Shown: positions 1-8,279 of the stretch, one piece after another
How the letters are laid out: each line of letters opens with the position of its first letter
How positions within the stretch are numbered: the first letter of the stretch is position 1
Assembly: GCA_002792535.1 (NCBI GenBank)
Contig: PFOM01000033.1
Location: 1-56,515, forward strand
Origin: Candidatus Peregrinibacteria bacterium CG_4_10_14_0_2_um_filter_38_24
GTDB taxonomy: Bacteria; Patescibacteriota; Gracilibacteria; UBA1369; LOWO2-01-FULL-3
Length of the DNA stretch: 56,515 nucleotides
Direction of reading: 5' to 3'
The notes under the pieces: model-generated
What the model saw: the letters and a program-made list of their open reading frames with translations, nothing else
What the model was told of the DNA's origin: nothing
Databases searched by the model: none
Translations under genes and position numbers: made by a program

Positions 1-29
1 TCTTGGCGCAATTATATTGCGTTTCTTTT

Positions 30-1337
30 ATGAAAATTTTTCTGAAAAAATTCGTGCTTTTTATCCTGAAGAGGTTGGCGATGGATAGGATGAAAAAGTT
101 TACCGGAAAGGTCGTCGCGGTAACCGGATCTGCTGGCAAAACCAGCACAAAGGATGCCGTTTTTGCGGTTTTAAATACTCAGTTTAAAGTGAAGAGAAAT
201 GAGAAAAGCATGAATTCTGAATTTGGACTTTTACTCACAATTTTGGATATTCCGAGTGGATATTCTTCCGCTTTGACTTGGTCTTGGCTACTTTTGAAAG
301 CGGCGTTTAATTCTCTTTTTAAAGATTATAGCGAAATTTTGCTTTTGGAATATGGCGTAGATAAGCTCGGAGATATGGACTTTTTGACTTCTGTGGCAAA
401 ACCGGACGTTGCGATTATGACAAATATTTATCCTGTGCATTTGGATGAAGGGCAATTTGAAAATGTTGAGGAAATTTTCCAAGAAAAATCAAAAATTGCG
501 AATGCGCTGAAGGATGGAGGAAAATTAATTTTGAACATTGATATTCCTTTTTTGTATGATTTCGCAAAAAGCTGGGGAAAGAAGGGCGTTATTACTTTTG
601 GAAAGAATGAGGAGTCGGATTATCTTGTGTCTTCAGCCAAAACTTCGCTTGATGGAGTGAATTTTATGATCACGCATCATGATATAAAAATGCAGGTTTC
701 CGCGCCAATTGTCGGGGGTTATCAATTTTATGTGCTGACTCCTGCGATAATTTGTGCGGATATTTTTGGAATTCCTTTGCAAAATGCATTGAACACTTTG
801 ACGAAATTCAGACTTCCGCCGGGAAGGATGAACATTATTGAGGGAATCGAGGGGTCGACTATTTTGGATGGCTCGTACAACGCTTCTCCGGAAGTCGTGA
901 GAGAGGCTTTAAAGACGCTTAAAGATGTGGCGAGAGAGGCTGATATGGGCAGGAAAAAGGGAGAAAACCCACATAGGCGCGTGGCTGTTTTGGGGAACAT
1001 GAATGAGCTCGGAAGTGATTCAAAAACTTTACATGAATTGGTTGGGGCAGAGGTGAAAGACAGTGCAGATATTCTTATAACTGTTGGTGGAAATGCGCGA
1101 CTGGTTGGAGAAATTGCGCTCGGAAAAGGCATGGACGAGAAATCAGTATTTTATTTTGATACAGCGCTTGATGCGGCTGAATTTTTTAAGAAAAAAATTG
1201 AAGGGGGGGATATAATTTTAGTAAAAGGTTCTCAAAACAATGTTCGTCTTGAGCGTTTTGTAAAAGAGATTATGGCGCATCCTGAAGACGCAAAAAAGCT
1301 TTTAGTGCGACAAGAAAAAGTTTGGGAGAATTTGTAG
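30..1337 (+). CDS. murF: MurF-like Mur ligase (UDP-MurNAc-tripeptide--D-Ala-D-Ala ligase), short N-terminus
   Basis: Cytoplasmic ATP-dependent ligase adding D-Ala-D-Ala to the UDP-MurNAc peptide in peptidoglycan synthesis. The Mur ligase P-loop TGSAGKTST lies at about residues 32-40, and the C-terminal part carries the LDGSYNASPE motif typical of MurF. The ATG at 30 (MKIFLKKF) is chosen. A TTG at 3 is in frame, but the window edge prevents excluding a start further upstream. Classical MurF has roughly 90 more residues before the P-loop, forming the UDP-substrate domain. Here that part is replaced by a short basic/hydrophobic helix, an arrangement I associate with Patescibacteria. The 435-residue protein otherwise covers the central and C-terminal domains. 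The MurF call is firm at family level; substrate specificity is inferred. Confidence 0.88.
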   Translation: MKIFLKKFVLFILKRLAMDRMKKFTGKVVAVTGSAGKTSTKDAVFAVLNTQFKVKRNEKSMNSEFGLLLTILDIPSGYSSALTWSWLLLKAAFNSLFKDYSEILLLEYGVDKLGDMDFLTSVAKPDVAIMTNIYPVHLDEGQFENVEEIFQEKSKIANALKDGGKLILNIDIPFLYDFAKSWGKKGVITFGKNEESDYLVSSAKTSLDGVNFMITHHDIKMQVSAPIVGGYQFYVLTPAIICADIFGIPLQNALNTLTKFRLPPGRMNIIEGIEGSTILDGSYNASPEVVREALKTLKDVAREADMGRKKGENPHRRVAVLGNMNELGSDSKTLHELVGAEVKDSADILITVGGNARLVGEIALGKGMDEKSVFYFDTALDAAEFFKKKIEGGDIILVKGSQNNVRLERFVKEIMAHPEDAKKLLVRQEKVWENL

Positions 1338-1350
1338 GACGCACTGCAAA

Positions 1351-1379
1351 TTGACGAGTGCGCTCTTTTGGTGTACAGT
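1351..1379 (+). promoter_or_regulatory. Promoter for the lipoprotein gene at 1415
   Basis: TTGACG (1351-1356), 17-base spacer, TACAGT (1374-1379). The predicted transcript start near 1386 rules out the upstream ATG at 1358 and supports the start at 1415. Confidence 0.5.
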
Positions 1380-1414
1380 TTTTTTCCTGTAATGATTTTT
1401 TAACAAAATTTTAT

Positions 1415-1789
1415 ATGAAACTATCAAATTCTTTGGCGGCTGGAGCAATGGCCGTAAGCGCACTTGTTTCCGGATGTAGCGGAGCACAACGCGCGGAGGG
1501 ATGTAATACTGAAATAAGCAAAGCCACTGGTTTTGAAAAAGATACTGATATTGCTATGCGGGTTGCGAAAATTCGTCCTGACAAAATGACGATTTATTCT
1601 GACGTATCATTAAACCCTCGCGAAGAGTATTTGGACGGTTTGTGTTCTCGTGTTCCTGAACTTAAAGCTCATGCCGGTGCTTTGGACGGACAATGTTCTC
1701 CGACAGATAACGCCGCTATGGGGGTTAAAGCGAAGCTTGAGGCATATATGGCAAAAATAAAGGCCGACGCTCCTTCAGGTTGTAAATAA
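1415..1789 (+). CDS. Small secreted lipoprotein, function unknown
   Basis: A 124-residue protein with a lipoprotein signal peptide. A short charged start and hydrophobic stretch end in the lipobox LVSGC, with the lipidated Cys at residue 21. The mature part contains several further cysteines and no domain I recognise. The ATG at 1415 is preferred over the in-frame ATG at 1358 because only it puts the signal peptide at the N-terminus and because it lies downstream of the likely promoter. It stands alone between murF and holB. Membrane-anchored outside the cell by inference. Confidence 0.7.
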   Translation: MKLSNSLAAGAMAVSALVSGCSGAQRAEGCNTEISKATGFEKDTDIAMRVAKIRPDKMTIYSDVSLNPREEYLDGLCSRVPELKAHAGALDGQCSPTDNAAMGVKAKLEAYMAKIKADAPSGCK

Positions 1790-1846
1790 GCGCTTTTGGG
1801 CATTAAGTTCGTAGACTTTTTGCTTTAAATCGTGTAAAAGATTGGC

Positions 1847-2749
1847 ATGAAGTACAATTGGTCAATAATCGGACACTCGAAACAGCTCAGCGTAATTGAG
1901 TCGGATATTTTGAATGAAAACCTTTTTCATGCATATCTTTTGGCCGGACCAAATAGTGTCGGGAAAAACACCGTGGCAAAAAAAATGGCTGGGATTTTGC
2001 AATGTTCTAATGATTTTTGTCATGCTTGCCCAATATGCTCTCAGGTCGAAAAAGGCGGCCATTTGGACACAATCGAGATGATTGACGACAAGGAATCCAT
2101 AAAAATTGATGACGTCCGAAAAATTATCGAAAGATGCAATATGACTCGACAAGCGAATTATAAAATTTTTCTTATTCAAACTATCGAAAGAATGACCGTG
2201 GATGCCGCAAACAGCTTTTTAAAAATGCTGGAAGAGCCGCCTGAACGTACTATTTTCATTTTGACCACAAATAATATTAGGGCGGTTTTGCCGACGATTA
2301 TTTCGAGGGTTAGGGTCATGAATTTTGCGGCTGTTTCGGCCGGATATCTCGAGAAAAAACTGCGTGAGCTTTATCCCGATCACGATGAAGATATTATAAA
2401 AAAAGTTAGTTTGTTTTCTTTCGGAAAAACCGGGAAAGCTGTAAACCTCATGGAAAATCCGGAGGAGCTTGCAAATTATATTAAAATTTATAATGAAGTG
2501 ATGTTTTTTTTGCAGTACAGAAATGTCGCTGACAGATTTTCGTATGTCAATAATCTTGCCGAAGATGAGGGTAAAATTGAAACTTTTGTTAGTATTTTGT
2601 CGAATGTTTTACGAAGTAAAATTTTGGACGGAGAAAATGCCGAAGAACATATTGAAACAGTTTTAAAAATAGACGAAGCTATGACTTTGATCAAAAAGAA
2701 TGTAAATTTAAAACTGGTCTTGGAAAATTTAATGCTTTCTTTAAAATAA
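1847..2749 (+). CDS. holB: DNA polymerase III delta' subunit-like clamp-loader ATPase
   Basis: AAA+ clamp-loader subunit that helps load the sliding clamp (DnaN, encoded at 8280). Seen: the opening WSIIGHSKQ, a Walker A-like GPNSVGKNT near residue 34, a four-Cys zinc module with CHACPIC near residues 58-64, and sensor-type sequence FLKMLEEPPERTIFILTT. The usual SRC arginine-finger motif reads ISRVR, so the Cys is replaced but the Arg is kept. At 300 residues it is short like delta', not like DnaX tau/gamma. It is followed after 4 bases by the TPR gene, so the two are probably co-transcribed. Confidence 0.88.
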   Translation: MKYNWSIIGHSKQLSVIESDILNENLFHAYLLAGPNSVGKNTVAKKMAGILQCSNDFCHACPICSQVEKGGHLDTIEMIDDKESIKIDDVRKIIERCNMTRQANYKIFLIQTIERMTVDAANSFLKMLEEPPERTIFILTTNNIRAVLPTIISRVRVMNFAAVSAGYLEKKLRELYPDHDEDIIKKVSLFSFGKTGKAVNLMENPEELANYIKIYNEVMFFLQYRNVADRFSYVNNLAEDEGKIETFVSILSNVLRSKILDGENAEEHIETVLKIDEAMTLIKKNVNLKLVLENLMLSLK

Positions 2750-2753
2750 AACT

Positions 2754-3503
2754 ATGTGGACTTATCTTTTATTATTTTTGAGTATTTCGCTTTTTGTCGG
2801 CGTGTTTGCTCGCAGGGCTTATGTTTTGAAGGTTAAAAAGAATGAACCTCCTGTTCAAAAAAAATCGCTTATAGATGATGAGCCTCTCGATATTGATGAA
2901 AATAAAAAACTTTCAAAACAAGAAAAAAGCGATATTTCCGAGCTGTGTGAAAAGGCTGACGTGAAGCTTAAAGTTGGGGAAGAGGAGGAAGCTATAAAGT
3001 TGCTCGTGCAGGCTTTGGCTGTTGATCCTGCAAATACTCCGGCTCAACAAAAACTTGCGATGCTGTATATGCAAAAACAAATGTATTCTGCGGCGACGGC
3101 TCTTTTTAAGCAACTTGGCGAGCTTACAAATGACGCAGTTCACTATAGTAATCTTGGGTTGGCGCTTTATCAACAACAGGAGTTTGAGGCGGCAAAAGAG
3201 GCTTACCAGAGGGCTGTAGCGCTTGATCCTTCTCGTCCACAAAGGTTTATCAGTCTTGCGCAGGTTTACAGAAGCTTGGACCAACTTTCAAACGCCGTTG
3301 TTGCGGCAAATAAAGCTCACGACATGGATCCGGAGAATATGGATTTTTTATTTTTACTTGCTGATTTATACGTGGATTCGAAAAATTACGATGAGTCCGT
3401 GAGTGTTTTAACTAAAATTATAGAGGCTGACCCAGGTAACACCGAAGCAAAGACCTACTTAAAGAAAGTCAAAAAGGCTAAAAGCGAGGAAGAGAAAGTT
3501 TAA
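2754..3503 (+). CDS. Membrane-anchored TPR protein
   Basis: A 249-residue protein with one N-terminal membrane segment (about residues 2-24), a charged linker, and tandem tetratricopeptide repeats from about residue 60 to the end. Diagnostic repeat pieces include AIKLLVQALAVDPANTPAQ, YSNLGLALYQQQEFEAAKEA and SLAQVYRSLDQLSNAV. TPRs are protein-interaction scaffolds; the partner is not evident. It sits 4 bases downstream of holB. Its 3' end overlaps the last bases of the convergent pentapeptide gene. Confidence 0.82.
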   Translation: MWTYLLLFLSISLFVGVFARRAYVLKVKKNEPPVQKKSLIDDEPLDIDENKKLSKQEKSDISELCEKADVKLKVGEEEEAIKLLVQALAVDPANTPAQQKLAMLYMQKQMYSAATALFKQLGELTNDAVHYSNLGLALYQQQEFEAAKEAYQRAVALDPSRPQRFISLAQVYRSLDQLSNAVVAANKAHDMDPENMDFLFLLADLYVDSKNYDESVSVLTKIIEADPGNTEAKTYLKKVKKAKSEEEKV

Positions 3504-4321
3504 TGATTCGTTTGCTCTAAAACGGCTTCTACTGAGGCGACGATGCGTTTTCCCGCTAAATGTATGGAAGATCGTGTTTCTCCAGGACTTGTTTTTTCCG
3601 GAAGAGTCGTTCCGGCGTCAAACTTTATGTTTAGTACCGTTAAGACCTTCACCTTTCTCCCTTTTTGGTCAGTAACTTCTCCCAGATAACCTGTGTCCAT
3701 TTCTGCTGTTCCCATTTTTGCCCCCCTTATGTCTGAGCCATGAAGAGCCGAGCATGACAAATCCGCTAAAGAAAAATCTACGTTTCGAAGGTCTGCGCCT
3801 CTTAAGCTTGCTGAGGATATCATAGCGTTTGAACAATTTGCTCCTTGTAAATTTGCTTCTTCTAAATTTGAACCAATGAAGCTTGTTCTTTGTAAATTTG
3901 CGCCACTCAAGTTTACTCCGCTAAGAGTTTTTTGCTCAAAACGTTTGCCTGAAAAATCTGGCTTCCATTGTGGGAACCGACCCCTCAATGCGTTAAATGC
4001 CGGTATACTTGTACAAAGAAGCGTTTCTCCCGCCGCGTTTAATTGTTCATTTATGTCTTGCTTAGATAAATCTATAATTGAAACAACTGTTCCCTCAACT
4101 GTTCCCTCAACTGTTCCCTCGACTGTTCCCTCGACTCTTTCCCCTGTTTCAAGTGTCATCGCTAAAACTTGCCCTTCTAAAGGCGTTGCCTCCTTGGCTT
4201 GCGTATCGGGTTTCGGCCTGGCACGACCAAAGCCTCTCAACACTCTGGGTTGATGACCAGGTTTTGGCCCAACGTTAACCACGGGTTTTTCCTCTTCTGT
4301 TATAGCTTCCGACATCGTCAT
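3500..4321 (-). CDS. Pentapeptide-repeat protein with an internal VEGT tandem repeat
   Basis: A 273-residue protein. About residues 135-210 follow the A(D/N)LXX pentapeptide pattern (LSGANLQRTSF, LEEANLQGANC, LRGADLRNVDF), predicting a right-handed quadrilateral beta-helix. The N-terminal third is Pro/Lys rich and holds four copies of Val-Glu-Gly-Thr encoded by a 12-base tandem repeat. No signal peptide is visible, so it is probably cytoplasmic. A second ATG two codons in is also possible. It has its own promoter at 4349-4377. Molecular role unknown. Confidence 0.78.
   Translation of the reverse strand: MTMSEAITEEEKPVVNVGPKPGHQPRVLRGFGRARPKPDTQAKEATPLEGQVLAMTLETGERVEGTVEGTVEGTVEGTVVSIIDLSKQDINEQLNAAGETLLCTSIPAFNALRGRFPQWKPDFSGKRFEQKTLSGVNLSGANLQRTSFIGSNLEEANLQGANCSNAMISSASLRGADLRNVDFSLADLSCSALHGSDIRGAKMGTAEMDTGYLGEVTDQKGRKVKVLTVLNIKFDAGTTLPEKTSPGETRSSIHLAGKRIVASVEAVLEQTNH
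4086..4133 (-). repeat. 12-base tandem repeat, four units, encoding VEGT
   Basis: On the + strand the unit is ACTGTTCCCTCA, repeated four times with an A/G change at one position in the later units, then decaying into ACTCTTTCCCC. It lies in frame inside the pentapeptide protein, so copy-number change would lengthen or shorten the protein without a frameshift. Confidence 0.9.
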
Positions 4322-4348
4322 TTGAAATTTTAATACAATTAGGATATA

Positions 4349-4377
4349 ATTTTAAATATTCTTTAGCGTTTTGTCAA
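4349..4377 (-). promoter_or_regulatory. Promoter of the pentapeptide-repeat gene
   Basis: Read on the minus strand: TTGACA (4372-4377), 17-base spacer, TAAAAT (4349-4354). It gives a leader of about 20 bases before the ATG at 4321. Confidence 0.65.
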
Positions 4378-4396
4378 CCCGCTTGTGAAAAAACTT

Positions 4397-6181
4397 TTAC
4401 TGTTTTATAATTGATGAATCTTTTGAATTTTCGGCGTCTCCCACAAGAATTTTATCAGGAACAGCTTTGTAGTGAGTCCTGATTTCTTCTTCTTTTTTTG
4501 TTCCGTCTTTTGTTGTTATAATTCTTTGCCATAAAACGTCAAAGCCTGTGTGGGACTTTTCAACCTGCTTTGTTTGCCCCCTCAAAAGGTCTTTTGTTTT
4601 TTCGTAAACCGTTTCGCCCGGATACTTGTATCCTGAAATTTCCGGACCTTTCATTTCCACAGATCTTCCGTCAGAAGTTCCATAAAAAATAAAATATAAT
4701 TCGTTGTCTTTGTCCACATGTGTCTGCACTAAAATCGAGTTTTCCGTGTCATTTGAAAACCTTAAATCGGCTCCTCCGAGATAAATCGTTGCGTCCAAGC
4801 CGTGGCCTAAAACTTGAGAATAATACGAAACGGCATATGAATGTTCGTTTCTTTCGGCCACCGGAAGTCCTGCGAAAAGTATTGCCCTATACATGGTCGT
4901 TGAAACTTGGCAAATGCCTCCACCGTATTCCGGAATTGTTCCCTCCGGCTTTATCACTAGTTCTTTCCTGTATCCTGTTGATTTATCGACTTTTCCGAGG
5001 GTCTTATTGAAAGAAAAAGTGTCGCCCGGCTTTATTAATTTTCCGTTAAATTTTCCCGCGCCTGTTTTTATATTATATTTTCTATTTATTGGTGATCCAT
5101 AATACGAAGTGTGGCCTACGCTAAGCCTTTCTTTTATTCCTATTTTTTGTAAATCTTCTGAAACAGTAATGGTTGGAATTATTTTTTCTGTTGGGACTTC
5201 TATTTCTGTTTTTTCCTCATTTATTGCGGATTCAAGGTCTGTTAAAAGCATATCTCTTTGTATTTTTATTCCATCTTTTCCGATGCCGTCTATCGCGGGA
5301 TTTCCTTTTTCATCTGTGTAAATTTTCACTTCATCTGCTTTTACGTCCAACCATTTTGAAACATTTTCGTCTAAAAATTCATCTAGTTTTTCTTTTTTTA
5401 TAGTTACAGTGATGTATTTTTTTTCATCCTCCTCTCTCCATTCGAAACCAACCCAGTCCAGATGTTTTAGCGGTTTTATATACCAATCATCTCGATAAAT
5501 TGGATCCGAAAGGGCGACAACATTTGATAATTTGTTTACCATTGCCGGTTTTTCTTTTTCTAAATCTTCTTTGTTTTTTTCTGGCGGTGCGGGGGAAATT
5601 TCTATTTTTAAAGATGCCGGTGTTAGGTTTCTTGTAGACTGTTCTATTTTTTTTATTAGTTTTTCTTCTTTAATTACATATCCGGCAGTACCGTCTGTTA
5701 TTTGTAAATTGTTTTTTTCGTCTACCGAGAAAATGGCTGACTTTGGGTAAAATTCCTTTATTTTTAATTTTTCGTCCAGCTCTTTTATCAACTTCTTTTT
5801 ATCCACTTTTACTATTAAATTTTTTGTTTCCCCTTTTATTGAAAAATCTGGGAATATTTTATTTTTCAGATCCATAGTTTTTACTTCATCGAGGGTTTCG
5901 TCTGTTAAAAATTCAACGCCAAGGCTTCTCATTGTGCTTGTTGCCACCGCGTCTTTAACAGATATTGTTATTTCTTCATCTAAATACCTTTCCTCTTCTT
6001 TTAGTATTTCTTTTTTTGCGGCCGGTTTCGTTAAAAAACCTATTTTTACACCTGAGACAATTGTTTCTTTTGGAAACTTCCCGTCTAAATAAATTCTTGC
6101 GCCCAAAACGGCGGCCGCAAAAAACATTCCGGAAATAATCCCAACAAAAACAGACAGAATCAGTTTTTTAAATATTTTCAT
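4397..6181 (-). CDS. VanW-family envelope protein with peptidoglycan-binding-like region
   Basis: A 594-residue protein with an N-terminal membrane segment (about residues 7-28), so anchored with its bulk outside the cell. Residues 30-350 look like tandem YoaR/PG_binding_4-type modules. The VanW domain follows, marked by PGDTFSFNKTLG (near 387) and GGGICQVSTTMYRAIL (near 420). The C-terminus is a short beta-rich tail. VanW proteins are linked to the cell wall, but their chemistry is not established, so no enzymatic role is claimed. Last gene of the rny-ytxH-vanW operon; its start immediately follows the ytxH stop. Confidence 0.85.
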   Translation of the reverse strand: MKIFKKLILSVFVGIISGMFFAAAVLGARIYLDGKFPKETIVSGVKIGFLTKPAAKKEILKEEERYLDEEITISVKDAVATSTMRSLGVEFLTDETLDEVKTMDLKNKIFPDFSIKGETKNLIVKVDKKKLIKELDEKLKIKEFYPKSAIFSVDEKNNLQITDGTAGYVIKEEKLIKKIEQSTRNLTPASLKIEISPAPPEKNKEDLEKEKPAMVNKLSNVVALSDPIYRDDWYIKPLKHLDWVGFEWREEDEKKYITVTIKKEKLDEFLDENVSKWLDVKADEVKIYTDEKGNPAIDGIGKDGIKIQRDMLLTDLESAINEEKTEIEVPTEKIIPTITVSEDLQKIGIKERLSVGHTSYYGSPINRKYNIKTGAGKFNGKLIKPGDTFSFNKTLGKVDKSTGYRKELVIKPEGTIPEYGGGICQVSTTMYRAILFAGLPVAERNEHSYAVSYYSQVLGHGLDATIYLGGADLRFSNDTENSILVQTHVDKDNELYFIFYGTSDGRSVEMKGPEISGYKYPGETVYEKTKDLLRGQTKQVEKSHTGFDVLWQRIITTKDGTKKEEEIRTHYKAVPDKILVGDAENSKDSSIIKQ

Positions 6182-6415
6182 TTATTTGTCTTTTTTTCTA
6201 AAAAGATGTGTAAATTTATGAAAGAATGAGAATGATTTTTCTTTTGCATTTAATGCTATTTCTTTTATCTCATTTCTTGTTTCCACACCTTTTTTTGGCG
6301 CTATAGATGCCCCAAGTACCGAACCTATCGCGCCACCGATTATGGCTCCCATTACAACCTTATCAAGGATTTTTGACTTCTCTTTTAATTTTTCTTCATG
6401 TTTCTCTTCCGGCAT
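6182..6415 (-). CDS. YtxH-like small membrane protein
   Basis: A 77-residue protein with one membrane segment (IGGAIGSVLGASIAP) followed by KKGVETRNEI, the usual layout of the YtxH/gas-vesicle-type small proteins. Charged N-terminal and basic C-terminal tails flank the membrane part. It lies 1 base after the rny stop and directly before vanW, so the three are surely one transcript. Function unknown; a membrane or stress role is only family inference. Confidence 0.75.
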   Translation of the reverse strand: MPEEKHEEKLKEKSKILDKVVMGAIIGGAIGSVLGASIAPKKGVETRNEIKEIALNAKEKSFSFFHKFTHLFRKKDK

Positions 6416-6416
6416 A

Positions 6417-7964
6417 TTATTTTGTTGATGCAGCTATTTCCGTTTTCTCAACTTTCCTTATTATGTTAACCCTTATTTTACCCGGGTAAACAACGTTTTC
6501 TTCTATTTTTCCCGCTAGTTTTTTTGCTATTTCTCTCATATTTTCGTCTGTTATTTTTTCAGGGTCAACAAACGCTCTAATGTCTCTTCCTGCTGACATT
6601 ATAAATGATTTTTGAATTTCACTAAACTCTTTTATCGTTTCATCTATTTGTTGGATTCTATCTGAGTAGCTATATCGAGATTCTTGTCTCGCACCCGGTC
6701 TTCCTGCGGAAACAGCGTCGGCCGCTTTTATTATTAAAGCTTCCGGTGTTTTTTGTTTTTCTGAGTCGTGATGAGCCCATGCCGCATTTACTTGGTCATC
6801 GGTGAATCCATATTTTTCCATAAGTTCTTTTGTGATCCTGTCGTGCGCGTCTTTTTCTCCAGGCTCCTGGTCGATTGCTTTCCCAAGGTCGTGCAAAAAT
6901 CCACTTATCTTACACATCTCTACGTCTAACCCGATTTCGCTCCCGATCATGACCGCAACCCACGCTACCTCCATTGAGTGTTTCATGATGTTTTGTCCGT
7001 AACTAGTTCTATATTGTAATCTTCCAATTATTCTTGTTAGCTCTTTGTCTGTTGTTTCAGAATTCATTCCCAGTCTTTCTAGCGCCACTTTTCCAATTCC
7101 ATATAACTCTTTATCTACATCTACACCTGCGTCTTTTATTGTTTTAACAACAACATCTTTCGTTATATCTCCTGAAAGTCTTATTAATTTTTCTATAGCC
7201 ACTTGCGCAATCCTTCTTGTGACCAAATTAAAACACGACACGCTTATTGTGTTAGGAAGGTCGTTAAAAATAACCGCGACATCTAAATATTTTTCAAACT
7301 CTTCTATGTTTTTTCCATTTTTTCCAACAATTTTTCCTTTTATAAAGTCTTTTGGAACAATTATATTTACAGACCTAGACTCAACTGACGTTGGGGATGT
7401 TATTCTTTGAATAATATTAATGAGAATTTTTTGCGCTATTTTTTGCGCGTTTTCTTTTAAAAACTCTTCTTCTTTCGCCAGCCTTTCTACCGCTTCATTT
7501 TCGAGGTTAACCTTGTATTTATCAAGTATTTCTTTTTTTTGTTGTTCAATTGTTTTTCCAGCTTTCCTTGAAAGTTCTACGATTTGTTTTTCCTCTAACT
7601 GTTTACCTTCTTCTTGTTTTTTCTTTAACTCTTCTTTGTCTGTTGTGATTTTTAAACTTACCTCTTTAAACCTCTCTTCTTTTTTTAAAAATGATTTTTC
7701 TCTCAACTCCGTCAGCTCCTCTATTTTTTTAATTCTTTCTTTTCTTCTTTCCGTGTCATCCTCTGAGCTTTTTTTAAAATTTTCCACTTTTGACAAAATC
7801 TCTTCTTTTATTTTAACCGCGTCCTCTTTTGTTTTTGCTAAAAGTTCCTGAGCTTCTTTCTTTTTTTTCTCAACATCTATAAGGTCGGTGCCTTTGTAAA
7901 AAAAATATACAAGACCCCCCGTTAAAACTAATGAAATTAAAATTATTACTATGTTTTGTGTCAT
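6417..7964 (-). CDS. rny: Ribonuclease Y
   Basis: Membrane-anchored endoribonuclease that initiates mRNA decay. Order of parts: N-terminal membrane helix (about residues 4-24), a long Lys/Glu coiled coil (about 30-170), a KH RNA-binding domain with the GKIVGKNGKNI loop, and an HD phosphohydrolase domain with HSMEVAW and the metal-binding HDLGKA motif. The 515 residues match the usual family length of about 520. It heads the leftward operon with ytxH and vanW and has a promoter at 8006-8034. Its start faces dnaN across the candidate origin. Confidence 0.95.
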   Translation of the reverse strand: MTQNIVIILISLVLTGGLVYFFYKGTDLIDVEKKKKEAQELLAKTKEDAVKIKEEILSKVENFKKSSEDDTERRKERIKKIEELTELREKSFLKKEERFKEVSLKITTDKEELKKKQEEGKQLEEKQIVELSRKAGKTIEQQKKEILDKYKVNLENEAVERLAKEEEFLKENAQKIAQKILINIIQRITSPTSVESRSVNIIVPKDFIKGKIVGKNGKNIEEFEKYLDVAVIFNDLPNTISVSCFNLVTRRIAQVAIEKLIRLSGDITKDVVVKTIKDAGVDVDKELYGIGKVALERLGMNSETTDKELTRIIGRLQYRTSYGQNIMKHSMEVAWVAVMIGSEIGLDVEMCKISGFLHDLGKAIDQEPGEKDAHDRITKELMEKYGFTDDQVNAAWAHHDSEKQKTPEALIIKAADAVSAGRPGARQESRYSYSDRIQQIDETIKEFSEIQKSFIMSAGRDIRAFVDPEKITDENMREIAKKLAGKIEENVVYPGKIRVNIIRKVEKTEIAASTK

Positions 7965-8005
7965 TTTTCCGGTTTTTATAAAATTTCTTTAAATATTGCC
8001 GATTC

Positions 8006-8034
8006 ATTATACTTTATTAAAATACGTATAGCAA
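8006..8034 (-). promoter_or_regulatory. Promoter of the rny-ytxH-vanW operon
   Basis: On the minus strand: TTGCTA (8029-8034), 17-base spacer, perfect TATAAT (8006-8011), about 40 bases before the rny ATG. Confidence 0.6.
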
Positions 8035-8206
8035 AGTCTTAAAGGGGTTTTGAACAACTTTTACACTTATTTTTACTATTTTTGTGTTGTATTTTGATCA
8101 ACTTTTTTGTTTTTCGTTTAAAGTAAGGCGTTTATTTGGTTTGTTTTATTTACAATGTTTTTAAGGTTTTGGGTAGTCACTACTATTACTATTTAATATA
8201 TATATA

Positions 8207-8234
8207 TTGTTTATTATAAATATTCTTATATAAT
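8207..8234 (+). promoter_or_regulatory. Likely dnaN promoter
   Basis: Perfect TATAAT at 8229-8234 with a weak TTGTTT -35 at 8207-8212 (16-base spacer). The leader to the dnaN ATG would be about 40 bases. It overlaps the AT-rich end of the origin candidate. Confidence 0.45.
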
Positions 8235-8279
8235 ATGAGTGGTTTTGAAAGGTTTTTGTAACAGGTTAATTTTAAATAT

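Larger units (their letters stand above)
7965..8279. other. Candidate replication origin (oriC) in the rny-dnaN gap
   Basis: A 315-base AT-rich gap between divergent rny and dnaN. On the + strand there are two DnaA-box-like sites: TTTTACACT at 8059-8067 (one mismatch to TTWTNCACA) and TTATTTACA at 8146-8154 (two mismatches to TTATCCACA). A small GC patch GGGTAGTC (8171-8178) follows, then trinucleotides CTA-CTA-TTA-CTA-TTT at 8180-8194. An alternating AT run leads into TATAAT at 8229. That order resembles the DnaA-box/DnaA-trio/unwinding layout described for Bacillus subtilis. dnaA itself is not nearby. The strand composition change at this position supports the call. Confidence 0.6.

Noticed and set aside
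7-21. CGCAAT/ATTGCG inverted repeat in front of murF
   Set aside because: Only 6-base arms at the window edge; no T-run or promoter context can be judged.
7420-7851. Long open frame on the + strand opposite rny
   Set aside because: It is the antisense of the Lys/Glu coiled coil and reads as a Ser/Phe-rich shadow with no motif; rny on the other strand is certain.
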